Notes: generated by a model not told the origin, from the letters alone. A DNA stretch of 64,000 nt from Candidatus Aenigmatarchaeota archaeon (GCA_016198685.1 JACQID010000006.1:186001-250000), one strand, 5' to 3'. Counted from the first letter of the stretch, positions 49,006 through 59,539 are shown. A program made the numbers and translations.

Positions 49006-50454
49006 CTAAAAAACTATTTCAATGTCTGAAAGCTTGCCGTCCTTGAACAAACGAATAAGATGATTGTTCGTATCCGCTATCAAAAGAGCATCGCCAAGGC
49101 TAATTACATCATTGGGTTCATAAAGCGGAAGGTAATCGCATTCCGTATCGCCTATAGTGCAAATCTTGGAGGTTTTTCTTCCTATTAAAGCAGACACAGT
49201 TCGGGTTCTAAGGTCAGCTTCCCTGATTGCGTGGTTGTAGGTGTCGGCGATATACACCTTTCCGTTGGAATAATCAACTCCAAGTGGATGCTGCAAAAGA
49301 GCCTTGTCAAATTGTCCGTCGGCAAAGCCGAACACAAACAGGCCTTTTCCTATCAATGTTTCGACAACTCCGGATGAAAAATGGACGCGACGCAAGGCGG
49401 ATACCTCGCTGTCAACAAAATACAGGAATTCTCCGTCAGTTGCAAGACCCGATGGCTGTGCAAGGAAGGCAGAATGTCTTGGCCCGTCGATTATGTTCTC
49501 GGCCGAAGTTCCGGCGTAAGATACAAGCTGCCGGGTTCTTGTATCCATTTCCCATATCTGGTGGGAGCCTGCCATGGCTATATAGAGTTTGTTATTGCGA
49601 AACAGGACATCCCAAGGAGAATTGAGTTTCCCTTTGTGCGGCTCGCCCTTCGATTGTTCGCCGGTGCCGGCAATCGTTTCAACCGTTTTTCTCTTCAAGT
49701 CTATGAGTCTTATTGCATGATTCTCAGTATCTGCGACGTATATACGGTCATCGGCGATCGCAACTCCCTGCGGCCTGCTGAACATGGCATTGGCAAAGCT
49801 TCCATCCATGAGGCCTCCTGCGATAGAACCTATTTCGTATAGGACTTTTGCTTTTGTGCCGTGCAATTCCGTGACAAGAATTCGGTTATGGTTAGAATCT
49901 GCTATCGCAAGAATGCCGTCTTTATAATCAATTTTTCCGGGGAATGAAAGAACACGTTTCGTTTCTTTTGGGCTAGAAGTTATTGAAATCTTCTCGGCGG
50001 CGATATCCCTTCTTTTGAGAAGTGCGGTTATCATGACATCGATGTCCTGCAATTGGCCCTCTCCCGATCGTTTATATGCAATTTTCCCATCAGGCCCTAT
50101 TATTACTATTGTAGGCCATGCAGTAACCCTGTAAGCATTCCATATATGGTGATCTTTGTCCACGATGACCGGATGCGTTATTTCGTACCTTTCGACTGCC
50201 GACTGTATGTTATTCACATCATTTTCGTTTTCGAATTTTGCGGAATGGACGCCTATGAACACAACCGGTTGCCCGGCATAATCTTCTTCGAGCATCTTAA
50301 GGTCCGGTAACACATGGATGCAATTGATGCAGCAGTAAGTCCAGAAGTCAAGGACCACGACATGGCCTTTGAGGGCTTTCATGCTGAGAGGCCTATCACT
50401 ATTGAGCCACTCGCCTGTTGCGGGAAATTCCGTAGCGGAAGAAGAAAACAACAT
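49006..50454 (-). CDS. thioredoxin-like domain fused to NHL repeats (NHLRC2-like)
   Basis: VLDFWTYCCINCIHVLPDLKML then multiple NHL repeats (PQGVAIADDRIYVADTENHAIRLID). Confidence 0.88.
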   Translation of the reverse strand: MLFSSSATEFPATGEWLNSDRPLSMKALKGHVVVLDFWTYCCINCIHVLPDLKMLEEDYAGQPVVFIGVHSAKFENENDVNNIQSAVERYEITHPVIVDKDHHIWNAYRVTAWPTIVIIGPDGKIAYKRSGEGQLQDIDVMITALLKRRDIAAEKISITSSPKETKRVLSFPGKIDYKDGILAIADSNHNRILVTELHGTKAKVLYEIGSIAGGLMDGSFANAMFSRPQGVAIADDRIYVADTENHAIRLIDLKRKTVETIAGTGEQSKGEPHKGKLNSPWDVLFRNNKLYIAMAGSHQIWEMDTRTRQLVSYAGTSAENIIDGPRHSAFLAQPSGLATDGEFLYFVDSEVSALRRVHFSSGVVETLIGKGLFVFGFADGQFDKALLQHPLGVDYSNGKVYIADTYNHAIREADLRTRTVSALIGRKTSKICTIGDTECDYLPLYEPNDVISLGDALLIADTNNHLIRLFKDGKLSDIEIVF

Positions 50455-50514
50455 ATAGATTTTAGATACGACAGTGCAATAATAAATACCTTTCTGATCG
50501 AATATCTGAGAATT

Positions 50515-50832
50515 ATGTACATTATCGGCGGGAACGTAAATGCATCAGAACCTTTTCAGGCCGCCTTAGAAAGATGCGCCGACGGTTCGCTTTCGGGCAT
50601 CTTAGAAACGCTCTCAGGAAGATATCCTGCACAGGTTGTGTCAGGCAGACATGGCGAAATGATGACTGCAGGCCCTCTCACTTTCAGACTTGAAACGCTA
50701 TGGATGACAACGCAAAAACTAACGCAAGTTTTAGGACGATGTTTCTACAATGGGCGGGTTGTTGGAGATATCAATGCCTATATCGAAGAAAGGCCTGCCG
50801 GTACAAGACTTCATTCATTGTACATGGATTAA
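50515..50832 (+). CDS. hypothetical protein
   Basis: Internal start MYIIGGNVNAS. Confidence 0.45.
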   Translation: MYIIGGNVNASEPFQAALERCADGSLSGILETLSGRYPAQVVSGRHGEMMTAGPLTFRLETLWMTTQKLTQVLGRCFYNGRVVGDINAYIEERPAGTRLHSLYMD

Positions 50833-51974
50833 ATAAAATCCTTCACGCTTTTCTGGCGCAATATAACGCTTCTTTTCAGGTATTCTGCCAAAGGCAGGCG
50901 TATTCTTGCTTTAATATATTCAAGCGCTTCTGTTTTCGATGCAAATCGTTTAGCTATGGAGTTGAATGCATTGCGGATCGTTTCCCGGACCAGCCAGACG
51001 CCAATCGGCACGGTATAGCCTCCGCCTATTTCCCGGAACACGACGGCCTTGCACTGCTTTTTCATGGCATGAACCGCTTCAGTGACTCCGATGCGCGAAG
51101 CATAGTATCCTCCGGCTTCAGTGCTTGCGTAATCCTTGCGTCCGGAGAACGGCTCGTACTCGGCTGCTATTTCCACGGCATCGGAAAATGACCAGTTGCT
51201 GCCAGGATGCCATGCCTCGAAGTTTTCAAATTCCCAAGTGCCTGGCATCAGAAGAATGACAAAATGGTTGTCCATATATTCCGATTCGTAGACAAGGCAT
51301 TCTTCAATTTCTGGAAACAATCGGATTTCCTTCATAAGGTGTTTTGCAATTATGTCATCTGATGCGGTAATGGACCAGCGTGTCGGAACCATTTTTTTTG
51401 ATATGCCGAGAATTCCCGAGGAAAGTATATTGGTAAGCTTGTAGACATCGACTCCGGATTTGTAAAGAAGAAAGCTTGCATCAGCGGCTTTCAGGTCATC
51501 GGAAACTATGCTGTCGACTTTTCTGGAAATCTTGGGATTCTGCGCAAGCCTCATGCTTTCTATTGTCACGGATGGCCCCATCGGCTGAACGTAAGATGAA
51601 ATCGTCATCCTATAGCCGGGCTTGTTTCGGAACCCAAGCTCGACATCAGTAGGAGAGGAAGCGAGTGCAAGCTCTTGATTATACTCAAGGAATTTTGACG
51701 GAGCATGGACTGAATGTCTGTATTTGCTCCGAAGAAGCGATGATCGCAGTTTTATTATGTCGTAATAGCCTTTCCCGAACCATTGGCCGGGATTATCCTG
51801 CGCAGATGAATATTCCATGGATGCAAGAGGACCGACAAATACATCCGGGTATCCCTGTCTTCCTACAAATATGGAAGATGACGGGCCGAAGAATGAATCG
51901 CCCATTTCCTGCAAGGCGCTTTTTATGGCAAGAGAAACGAAGACCGGCGGCGCGGTCCTTGACCTGACATTCAT
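50829..51974 (-). CDS. Nre-family archaeal DNA repair protein with C-terminal PIP-like tail
   Basis: SSSIFVGRQGYPDVFVGPL, PGQWFGKGYYDIIKLRSSLLRS; C-terminus RQKSVKDFI. Confidence 0.8.
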   Translation of the reverse strand: MNVRSRTAPPVFVSLAIKSALQEMGDSFFGPSSSIFVGRQGYPDVFVGPLASMEYSSAQDNPGQWFGKGYYDIIKLRSSLLRSKYRHSVHAPSKFLEYNQELALASSPTDVELGFRNKPGYRMTISSYVQPMGPSVTIESMRLAQNPKISRKVDSIVSDDLKAADASFLLYKSGVDVYKLTNILSSGILGISKKMVPTRWSITASDDIIAKHLMKEIRLFPEIEECLVYESEYMDNHFVILLMPGTWEFENFEAWHPGSNWSFSDAVEIAAEYEPFSGRKDYASTEAGGYYASRIGVTEAVHAMKKQCKAVVFREIGGGYTVPIGVWLVRETIRNAFNSIAKRFASKTEALEYIKARIRLPLAEYLKRSVILRQKSVKDFI

Positions 51975-52042
51975 GAATCAATTTGGATTTAATCTATAAA
52001 GCGCTTGCCCGGAGCGAAGGGAATGTGGAGAAAGTAACGGCG

Positions 52043-52297
52043 CTATTTCTTAACAGATGCGCTTTTTTTGGCATGCTTGCTCCATTTAAGGTCCTCGTAT
52101 TCTATCCATGCCATGACAAAGCCGATGAATATCAGTCCCATCCCGAATAAACCGGAGAATAACACGGCAAAAGCGTATGTAGGTCTTATGTGAAATATCG
52201 GGTCGCCTGAAAAATGACCAAGAATGGGACCAACATACCAGTATAGACCTGCGGCAAAAAGAATCATGCCGATCAGAATCTTGGCTGCGGAATGCAT
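52043..52297 (-). CDS. small membrane protein
   Basis: 84 aa, two TM. Confidence 0.5.
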   Translation of the reverse strand: MHSAAKILIGMILFAAGLYWYVGPILGHFSGDPIFHIRPTYAFAVLFSGLFGMGLIFIGFVMAWIEYEDLKWSKHAKKSASVKK

Positions 52298-52354
52298 ATT
52301 ATGCTATAGAAAGTTAGTTTTATATTCTTTACCCGGCTACTTAATGGTGATATT

Positions 52355-52891
52355 ATGAGCCTTTATTCATCGCTTAGAGAGATGTGGAAAAAGCCTAAAG
52401 ACATATACAAGTCTTCAGTCAGAAGCATGAAAGATGAAAGCTTTGAACGCATAGAAAGACCGACAAGGCTCGATCGGGCAAGAGCTTTGGGGTACAAGGC
52501 CAAGCAGGGTTATGTTATAATCAAGGCAAAAATAGGAAAAGGCGGGCGAGTAAGACCAAGAGCCAGAAAAGGCAGAAAGCCCTCTAAAATGGGTACATTC
52601 TTCACGCCTAAGCACAGTGCACAGGCTATTCTCGAAAGAAGAGCAGTCAGGAAATACCCGAATATGGAAGTTTTGAACTCTTATTATGCCGGCGAAACCG
52701 GAATGCACAAGTTCTATGAAATTATACTCGTTGACAGAAGCCATCCTGTGATAAAGAATGACAAACACATCAGCTGGATCACGTCGCAAAGAAGAAGAGC
52801 TTTCCGTGGCCTGACATCGCAGGGCAAGAAGGGCAAGAGAGGCAAGCAATACCCCAAGCCTTCTGAATTGGGAATAAGCAGAAAAGTTTAG
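52355..52891 (+). CDS. rpl15e: ribosomal protein L15e
   Basis: RARALGYKAKQGYVI, NSYYAGETGMHKFYEIILVD. Confidence 0.95.
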   Translation: MSLYSSLREMWKKPKDIYKSSVRSMKDESFERIERPTRLDRARALGYKAKQGYVIIKAKIGKGGRVRPRARKGRKPSKMGTFFTPKHSAQAILERRAVRKYPNMEVLNSYYAGETGMHKFYEIILVDRSHPVIKNDKHISWITSQRRRAFRGLTSQGKKGKRGKQYPKPSELGISRKV

Positions 52892-52936
52892 GCCCTTTTT
52901 TAAGCTTCCTTAACTACTTTTATCAGGCGTAGGTTA

Positions 52937-53614
52937 ATGGACTATTATGACTTGCACACGCATTCGTCCCTTACCATAGGAGAGAACACGACAGATGAAA
53001 TGCTAGCCATGGCTCGGAAACTTGGTTTACGCGGGATAGGAATTTCCGGGCTTCGCGAAAAGCCGGCTTCAGAATTGGATATAATCTCATGTTATATTAT
53101 AGAAGCAAAAAACCCGCAGCAGCTCATGGAAGAGGCAAGGAAATACAGGGATTCATACGAAGTTCTGATGGTTTCGGGCGGCAATTACGAGGTCAATAGG
53201 GCAGCTTGCGAGAATCCCATGATAGACATTTTGTGCCATCCTGGAAAGGGCAGAAAAGATTCAGGCCTGGATCATATATGCGTGAAGGCTGCGAAGGAAA
53301 ATAACGTTGCCATAGAAATAAATTTCCGGGAAATTCTGGATAATTACAGGAAAAGACGCGTCAGAATACTCGAAGGAATAAGGAGAAACGTTTTGCTCTG
53401 CCGAAAGTTTGGAGCCCCTATGGTGGCGTTTTCAGGCGCAGTAACAAAATGGGGAATGCGCGCAGGCAGGGAACTGGCCGCAGTTGCAGCCATTGCAGGC
53501 ATGGAACTGCCTGATGCCATAGCGAGCGTGAGCGTCATACCGCAGCAGATAGTCGCAAATAACAGGGAGAGGCTTTCCGGAAAGAAATGGCAGGGGGTAG
53601 TTATCCATGAATGA
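52937..53614 (+). CDS. rnp3: RNase P protein component 3 (Rpp30)
   Basis: DLHTHSSLTIGENTTDEMLAMARKLGLRGIGIS; neighbourhood. Confidence 0.85.
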   Translation: MDYYDLHTHSSLTIGENTTDEMLAMARKLGLRGIGISGLREKPASELDIISCYIIEAKNPQQLMEEARKYRDSYEVLMVSGGNYEVNRAACENPMIDILCHPGKGRKDSGLDHICVKAAKENNVAIEINFREILDNYRKRRVRILEGIRRNVLLCRKFGAPMVAFSGAVTKWGMRAGRELAAVAAIAGMELPDAIASVSVIPQQIVANNRERLSGKKWQGVVIHE

Positions 53615-53978
53615 TCCTAGGATGCTTCCGCCCAGCATGAGGCCCAAGAAGAGATATATAATATTCGAAATAATATCGGAATCACCTGTAGAATTTAAGG
53701 ACTTTTCCAGCATGGCATGGAATTCATTTCTTTCTACATTGGGCGAAGCGCATGCAGCTGAGGCAAGAATATGGATAATACCGAATCTTTATGACGCCAA
53801 AAAACAGAAGGGCGTAATAAGATGCGGGAATGCATATGTCGAAGACATCCGGGCAGCCTTGGCCATGCTTTCTATCGTAGGAGAATCCCGTGCAATAATC
53901 AGGGTGGTTGGTGTCACAGGCACGATAAAATCGGCCAAGGAGAAATACGCCGATCCTAATTTAAAACAATACGCGTAA
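53607..53978 (+). CDS. rnp2: RNase P protein component 2 (Pop5)
   Basis: LPPSMRPKKRYIIFEIISE; follows rnp3. Confidence 0.85.
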   Translation: MNDPRMLPPSMRPKKRYIIFEIISESPVEFKDFSSMAWNSFLSTLGEAHAAEARIWIIPNLYDAKKQKGVIRCGNAYVEDIRAALAMLSIVGESRAIIRVVGVTGTIKSAKEKYADPNLKQYA

Positions 53979-53986
53979 GTGATCGT

Positions 53987-54385
53987 ATGGATTATGCTGA
54001 CATGCTTAAGAGGGCAAGGGAAAGAATCCCGAAGACCGAGAATAAGGAAAGGTTCGAGATTCCCATAGCTGAGGTGACCACGGGCAAACAGACCTCCATT
54101 AAGAATTTCACTGAGATAGCCAAGGCCCTAAGGAGGGATTCAAAGCACCTCTCCAAATTCTTGTTCAAGGAATTGGCAGTGCCTGGAAGCTCAAGAGGCA
54201 CGGAACTTCTGCTCCAGGGCAAGTTTTATCCAGGCCCAATAAAGCAGAAGATAGAGGAATATGCAAAAGAATATGTTTTCTGTCAGGAATGTGGCAAGCC
54301 TGACACCAACATGACAGAGGAAGGCAAGATCGTTGTGATCAAGTGCGAAGCCTGTGGCGCAAGAAAAACAGGAAGAAAGCTCTAG
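53987..54385 (+). CDS. eif2b: translation initiation factor aIF2 beta
   Basis: FQGKFYPGPIK-like core, CQECGKPDT...CEACGARKT. Confidence 0.94.
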   Translation: MDYADMLKRARERIPKTENKERFEIPIAEVTTGKQTSIKNFTEIAKALRRDSKHLSKFLFKELAVPGSSRGTELLLQGKFYPGPIKQKIEEYAKEYVFCQECGKPDTNMTEEGKIVVIKCEACGARKTGRKL

Positions 54386-54421
54386 CCAATTCTTTTTATA
54401 ATTCCTATAGGAAATAATCCT

Positions 54422-54718
54422 ATGGGATTTTCGTACAAGATGCATGTCAGCGGGGACCACAGAGTATTGGCTATAGCAGATTCGGACGTGTTAGGCATGG
54501 TTTTTGAGGAAGGGGAACTTTTCATGGAAGTCGGGAAGAATTTCTACGGCGGCGAAGAATGCTCGGAAGATCAGGCACGTGAGCTTGCTGCAGAAGCCAC
54601 GATAATAAATGCCGTGGGGAAGAAAATCGTTAAGCTTCTCTCCGACGATGGCATGGTGGACAAGTCGATGATACTTGAAATAGGAGGCGTGCACCATGCG
54701 CAGGTCATTCGTATCTAA
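54422..54718 (+). CDS. DUF424-type protein
   Basis: VLGMVFEEGELFMEVGKNFYGGE...ATIINAVGKKIVKLL. Confidence 0.75.
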   Translation: MGFSYKMHVSGDHRVLAIADSDVLGMVFEEGELFMEVGKNFYGGEECSEDQARELAAEATIINAVGKKIVKLLSDDGMVDKSMILEIGGVHHAQVIRI

Positions 54719-55310
54719 AGGTCAGTGGTTCATAATCTCCGCGGTTATAATATCAGGCGCATTGCTCGCTATATCCTTTATTTTCCGAGGCTATTTTGCC
54801 GCCGACACGTCTGCTGTGCAGCTAAACGACCAAAGCTATTACTTCTACTCAATCAACGAATCTATAGCGAACATCCATGCATCGAATACGGATTGCACAA
54901 CCAAGCAGAAGGACATGGAAGAACTGGAGCATTTCGCTTCGCAGGAAATGATAGATAAAGGCATCGCTTTAGCGATGATATACGAAGTAGACTGTACAAG
55001 CAATACTATAAACAAGAAAGTTTTGCTCCTTCACTCCGGTGACATGGAAATCTGGGAGGGGCAAAGACCGGCAATTTCGTCATTGATTCTACAAGGAGGT
55101 ACAGGGAAGGGGGGAATTGCTGTTCCTGTAAATTATGAGTATAATATTCAAGCTGACATATACAGCAGCTTTGGAGGCGCTTTAGTCCGCTCTGAGCAAA
55201 TCACAGTTCCTGCCGATGCGACTGAATTTGATGTAGGTCCGGCATCGGGCGGAAATTATATAGTACTGCGAAGCGTGTTACTTTCGGGCAACAGGCAGTT
55301 CGTCCTATAA
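54696..55310 (+). CDS. membrane-anchored exported protein
   Basis: N-terminal TM GQWFIISAVIISGALLAISFIF. Confidence 0.65.
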   Translation: MRRSFVSKGQWFIISAVIISGALLAISFIFRGYFAADTSAVQLNDQSYYFYSINESIANIHASNTDCTTKQKDMEELEHFASQEMIDKGIALAMIYEVDCTSNTINKKVLLLHSGDMEIWEGQRPAISSLILQGGTGKGGIAVPVNYEYNIQADIYSSFGGALVRSEQITVPADATEFDVGPASGGNYIVLRSVLLSGNRQFVL

Positions 55311-56387
55311 GCCTTCCACATCCTCTTTTTCTATGCCTTCAGGAAGGGCTGATTTTTTTGACATAGCTCTCAGAAGATGCGCATATTCGCGGACTCTGCG
55401 AGAGGAGATGTGGAGAATCGAAGATAGCTTGGAGGTGTCTTTTCGCGCGGCATATGCCCTCGGATAAGAGTATCTTGTGAATTTTCTATACATCTCCTGC
55501 TTGGCAAGCGCCACGCCAACTGCCCCCATGCTTGGATATTTGGCAAGCGACCATGCCTGTCTTTTCATTATGCGAGACGCAATCAAATCTGCTTTGGAGA
55601 GGGAATCCAGTGCTTTCCATATTTCTTCCGGCTTTTCATATTCCTCGGCCAAATTCCATTCAAGCCAGAGCAAAACATCAGATTCCGGCTTTTCACTATT
55701 ACGAAGAACAGAGAGGACGTTTTCCATGCTTCTTGTTTTGAATATGATTTTCACAGTCTCAAATATGTCGTTTTCTGAATCCCGCAATCCGGCATTTTTT
55801 TCGTCGGCGAGGGATTCCATGTCTATTATCGCGGCGCGTACATCGCCGTCTGCGACGCGCGCTATATGAGACAAAGCAATGTCACTGGACTTCAAGGTCT
55901 CCTTATCGCGGATATTCTTCAGCAGTTTCGCTATGCTATCGTATCGGACTCTTTTGAACGCGAGAGGAGATGAAACTGCTCTTAGGTTTCTGAGCTTCTT
56001 GGAATAAGGATCGGCCGCAATCAGCAGAACGGGAAATTTTGATGATTTTACTATCTCCTCCACCGCCTTCACAGAATCAACCATGTCAAGATCCTCTATG
56101 AGGATGGCTTTTTTCTTGTGTATGAGGCTTTGCTGCTCGGAGGAATTTTTAATCGTGGCTTGCAAGCCCTTGAGAGAGCGGTCATCCGCAGCGCTGGATT
56201 CAACAAGTTCCGCTCCTGCAGCCATGGCAGCGAGCTTTACTGAAAGAGATTTGCCAGTGCCCGGCGGCCCGGAAATCATTAGCGCTCCTCCTTTCCATTC
56301 GCGTATGAATTTTTCCACGGCCCGTGCTGCCTCGGCATTACCCAATATTTCAGAAGCAGAAACAGGCTCGTATTTCTTCAGAAGCAT
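55305..56387 (-). CDS. rfcL: replication factor C large subunit
   Basis: ISGPPGTGKSLSVKLAA, ILIEDLDMVD. Confidence 0.88.
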   Translation of the reverse strand: MLLKKYEPVSASEILGNAEAARAVEKFIREWKGGALMISGPPGTGKSLSVKLAAMAAGAELVESSAADDRSLKGLQATIKNSSEQQSLIHKKKAILIEDLDMVDSVKAVEEIVKSSKFPVLLIAADPYSKKLRNLRAVSSPLAFKRVRYDSIAKLLKNIRDKETLKSSDIALSHIARVADGDVRAAIIDMESLADEKNAGLRDSENDIFETVKIIFKTRSMENVLSVLRNSEKPESDVLLWLEWNLAEEYEKPEEIWKALDSLSKADLIASRIMKRQAWSLAKYPSMGAVGVALAKQEMYRKFTRYSYPRAYAARKDTSKLSSILHISSRRVREYAHLLRAMSKKSALPEGIEKEDVEGL

Positions 56388-56520
56388 ATTTATTCTTCTT
56401 TTGCAATCATTAAACCTTTAAGTTCTGACGTCCCATAGATTAGCATGGGAAACCAAAATTCCCACCCGGTGACAGCATTTCTTTTTATAGTTTGAACGGC
56501 GAGTTAGTGCGGTGTTCCGG

Positions 56521-56694
56521 ATGGAAAAAAAACAAGAGATTTTGGAAGACGCGCAGGAAGAAGAAAGACCGCTCAAAGATTTGAGGCCGGTAAAAGATGC
56601 CCGCGAAATACAGCTTCTTGAGCAAGGTTACGTTCCCAAGTTGAGCAAGACAGGAGAAAAATTCAAGGGCAAGAACAAGATAATAATCGGTTAA
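56521..56694 (+). CDS. small hypothetical protein
   Basis: 57 aa, charged. Confidence 0.45.
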   Translation: MEKKQEILEDAQEEERPLKDLRPVKDAREIQLLEQGYVPKLSKTGEKFKGKNKIIIG

Positions 56695-56774
56695 TTCCTT
56701 TGTGCGAGAATCAGGACATCTGATTACATGTTTCAGTAGAGGTAGATTCGCGCCTCCTTTAGCGCCAAAGCAAT

Positions 56775-57812
56775 TCAATTGGCGTGGAATTTTACCGATC
56801 TGGCAAATTGTACAAGCCCTGCTTTCATTGATCTCTGCTCGACTATGTCATTGATGAAAGCCCTGTACCCGGTGCTTGTTCCATCCAATCCTATATACCC
56901 ATGATCTATTTCTGCGGCAGCGAGGATCTCCGGCTTGTAAGGGCTGGTTTTTAAAATTCCTAATGCTTCTTCGACAGAAGAACTATTTACCATGCCACGG
57001 TATTCTGCATAGCCTTCCATTATCATTCTGGCTATATATTCAGGCACGTCCGCATATCCGGCAAGTTCAGCGGAATCGACGTGTCTCAGTTCATGCTTTG
57101 TAACCCTGTATAGCTCATCAAGATATATTTCAGGGTGTGTTATAGCGCCATTAAGTATTTCTTGATTTATTTCCAATGAATCGGCATACGCTCCTCTCGG
57201 TCCCAGTCTTATGCCGGTAACACCCAAGGCGGCATCATTTTCCTTGGGATATACTGTTATTTTTCCCGAGGGTTGCGATCTAAGGCCTAGTCGATCTTCA
57301 TGTTTTACTGCTTTTGCTGCATCATCTATGTATTTCTGCACTTCGTTGTCTGCGCTGTAGATTGCCGGAAAATTGAGCCATGCGGGCGCGTCTAACTCCT
57401 GAACAGATGCTCTAACAAAGCCTTCGCCTTCGGGAAGCGAAGAAACGTATATATCATTAAAATTATTGATCTGCGTAGCAGGAGCTCCTATATTCTTTGC
57501 GCTTGTTCTTTCTCGTGCATGCGTTCCTTGGATATCAGGAATATATACGCCTGTTTCTGCAAATCCAGCACCTGAAGACGCGGGTTTGTAATTCTTAACG
57601 GAAGAAACATACACTTCTCCAAGAGGATTTCTCGTTATATAACCAGCTCTGCCGATAGTATACCCTTCAGAGACGGGATTATTGAATACGTATGACTTAG
57701 GAGTTTCCCATGTAGGCTTATTCATGAAACGTGCCTGATCCGTTAAAAGATCCGGCAGTGTGCGGGATTCTTCAATCTGCTTAGGAATCTGCCTAATTAT
57801 AATAGCTACCAT
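56775..57812 (-). CDS. putative zinc metallopeptidase (HELRH)
   Basis: RVTKHELRHVDSAELAGYADVPEYIARMIMEGYAEYRG. Confidence 0.55.
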   Translation of the reverse strand: MVAIIIRQIPKQIEESRTLPDLLTDQARFMNKPTWETPKSYVFNNPVSEGYTIGRAGYITRNPLGEVYVSSVKNYKPASSGAGFAETGVYIPDIQGTHARERTSAKNIGAPATQINNFNDIYVSSLPEGEGFVRASVQELDAPAWLNFPAIYSADNEVQKYIDDAAKAVKHEDRLGLRSQPSGKITVYPKENDAALGVTGIRLGPRGAYADSLEINQEILNGAITHPEIYLDELYRVTKHELRHVDSAELAGYADVPEYIARMIMEGYAEYRGMVNSSSVEEALGILKTSPYKPEILAAAEIDHGYIGLDGTSTGYRAFINDIVEQRSMKAGLVQFARSVKFHAN

Positions 57813-57836
57813 AAAACCGTATCTGTAGAAGAAAAT

Positions 57837-58502
57837 TTAAACCTTATCTGCCGCATAGATCTTCTTGATTTCATCGAGAGAGAGCTGGTGGATCTTCTTC
57901 GTCTTGAGATTTCCAGGCGTGCCTGGTAAAATACCGGCGTTCTTGTTTTTCATGGTATATGCATGGCGAAGAAACGCCCAGAATTTTTCATCCATGATCT
58001 TTTTCTGCTTTAATACAAGAAAAGCGGAATCTATGCCTTTCGGCGCGAACGCTTCAGCCGGAACAATCCCTGCAATCTCCGCATCACAGCAATCCTCAAC
58101 CAGAAGACCAAGCTTGTCCTGCGATATGGCTTTTTCTGCGAATTCCTTCTGTACAAGAAGAACGCAGATTTCCCATTTCTTCTTGAGAAGGGCAAGGAGG
58201 AGCGGCTGGGAAATGTAATACGGTATGTTGGATACTACCTTGCTGAATTCATGTTCCTTCTTCAAAAAAACAAGAGCATCTTCATGGAATACATCAACGT
58301 TAGCTATGGCCTGCAACGTAGGAATGAATTTTTCGTCCTTTTCGACGGCAAGAACTTTCGCCTTGGCCGCGAGCTTGCGGGTCAAATAAGCAGGGCCTGC
58401 CCCTATCTCCAGAATCACATCTTCTTTTTTCAATTCGGCAAGCGCAACCTCTTCGTTTAGAATGGCATTGCTCGAAATAAAGTGCTGATGGAGCTTTTGC
58501 AT
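57837..58502 (-). CDS. ksgA: rRNA adenine dimethyltransferase KsgA/Dim1
   Basis: QHFISSNAILNEEV, ILEIGAGPAYLTRKLA, VVSNIPYYISQPLL. Confidence 0.93.
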   Translation of the reverse strand: MQKLHQHFISSNAILNEEVALAELKKEDVILEIGAGPAYLTRKLAAKAKVLAVEKDEKFIPTLQAIANVDVFHEDALVFLKKEHEFSKVVSNIPYYISQPLLLALLKKKWEICVLLVQKEFAEKAISQDKLGLLVEDCCDAEIAGIVPAEAFAPKGIDSAFLVLKQKKIMDEKFWAFLRHAYTMKNKNAGILPGTPGNLKTKKIHQLSLDEIKKIYAADKV

Positions 58503-58504
58503 AG

Positions 58505-58696
58505 CTAAGTCCTGAACTTCGCAACATCCTGCAGTTTGTCTACATGCGTCATAAGAAGAGCCCTGCAGCAGTATCTCTTTACGCCCAGTTCATCAAGAAC
58601 CTTTTCGGCGTTTATGCCATCGTTCTTCTCTTTGAACTTCTGCCATAAGCCGCCTATGGGCTTGCCGCATGTCATGCATCTAACGGGTATTATCAT
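58505..58696 (-). CDS. rpoN: RNA polymerase subunit N
   Basis: MIIPVRCMTCGKPIGGLWQKF...VKRYCCRALLMTHVD. Confidence 0.95.
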   Translation of the reverse strand: MIIPVRCMTCGKPIGGLWQKFKEKNDGINAEKVLDELGVKRYCCRALLMTHVDKLQDVAKFRT

Positions 58697-58721
58697 TATT
58701 ATCACTTGCTTTATGCAGTAT

Positions 58722-59135
58722 TTATCGCTTGCTCTGCTGCTTGCTTGCGCGAGGTCCGTCCTTTGAGCGGGATGGCTTGTGAGGCTCGGTCCTTCTTGCA
58801 TCAGAAACCAGAATCGAGCGGTCGTATTCGGAATAAAGCTCTTTGAGCTTCTTGTCCTTGGTCCATTCCACAAGAGCGTGGCCTATAGCGGTTCTGGCGG
58901 CATTGCCTTGCCCCCAGACGCCGCCTCCGGCAACAGAAACATCAATATCAACGGTTCCCGCTACATCGCCAGCGAGCACAATAGGCTCCTGCATTCTCAT
59001 GCGCTTGTATCGCGGCTGAACGTTTTGAATAGGAACAGAATTTATCCTCACGATTCCTTTACCTTCCCTTATGATGGCTCTTGCTACAGCCTTCTTCCTC
59101 TTTCCAGTTGCAAACATGTTTTTCTTCTTGGCCAT
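58722..59135 (-). CDS. rpsI: ribosomal protein S9
   Basis: [19 protein letters not shown]...[27 protein letters not shown]. Confidence 0.95.
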   Translation of the reverse strand: MAKKKNMFATGKRKKAVARAIIREGKGIVRINSVPIQNVQPRYKRMRMQEPIVLAGDVAGTVDIDVSVAGGGVWGQGNAARTAIGHALVEWTKDKKLKELYSEYDRSILVSDARRTEPHKPSRSKDGPRASKQQSKR

Positions 59136-59539
59136 TAGCCTCTCCATCCTACGGTTTTCGCGAGCTCTTCCATATATAAGAAGGAAGATTTAATATTCTT
59201 TTCCATCTTGATGGCTTCCTTGCCTTTGTATTCTTCAGGCATGCCGACATAAATCGAAAGCTTCTTCATGGCTGCCCTGCCCTTGAGAGTCTTGTAAGGC
59301 ATCATGCCTCTTATCGTGCGTCTCACGAGCCTTTCAGGCGAGCGCTGGAAATACGGGCCGGAATACTTGGAACCTCTTTGTTCTCTTTCAAGATATTTGC
59401 CCTTTATAGTTTTCTTCGGGCCTGTTATTATTATCTTTTCCGCATTCAGGATCGTGACTTCTTCGCCCTTTATAAGATTCTTTGCAGCAGAAGAGGAGAG
59501 TCTTCCGAGAACAGCATTCTTTCCGTCTATTATTATCAT
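59135..59539 (-). CDS. rplM: ribosomal protein L13
   Basis: [38 protein letters not shown]. Confidence 0.95.
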   Translation of the reverse strand: MIIIDGKNAVLGRLSSSAAKNLIKGEEVTILNAEKIIITGPKKTIKGKYLEREQRGSKYSGPYFQRSPERLVRRTIRGMMPYKTLKGRAAMKKLSIYVGMPEEYKGKEAIKMEKNIKSSFLYMEELAKTVGWRG

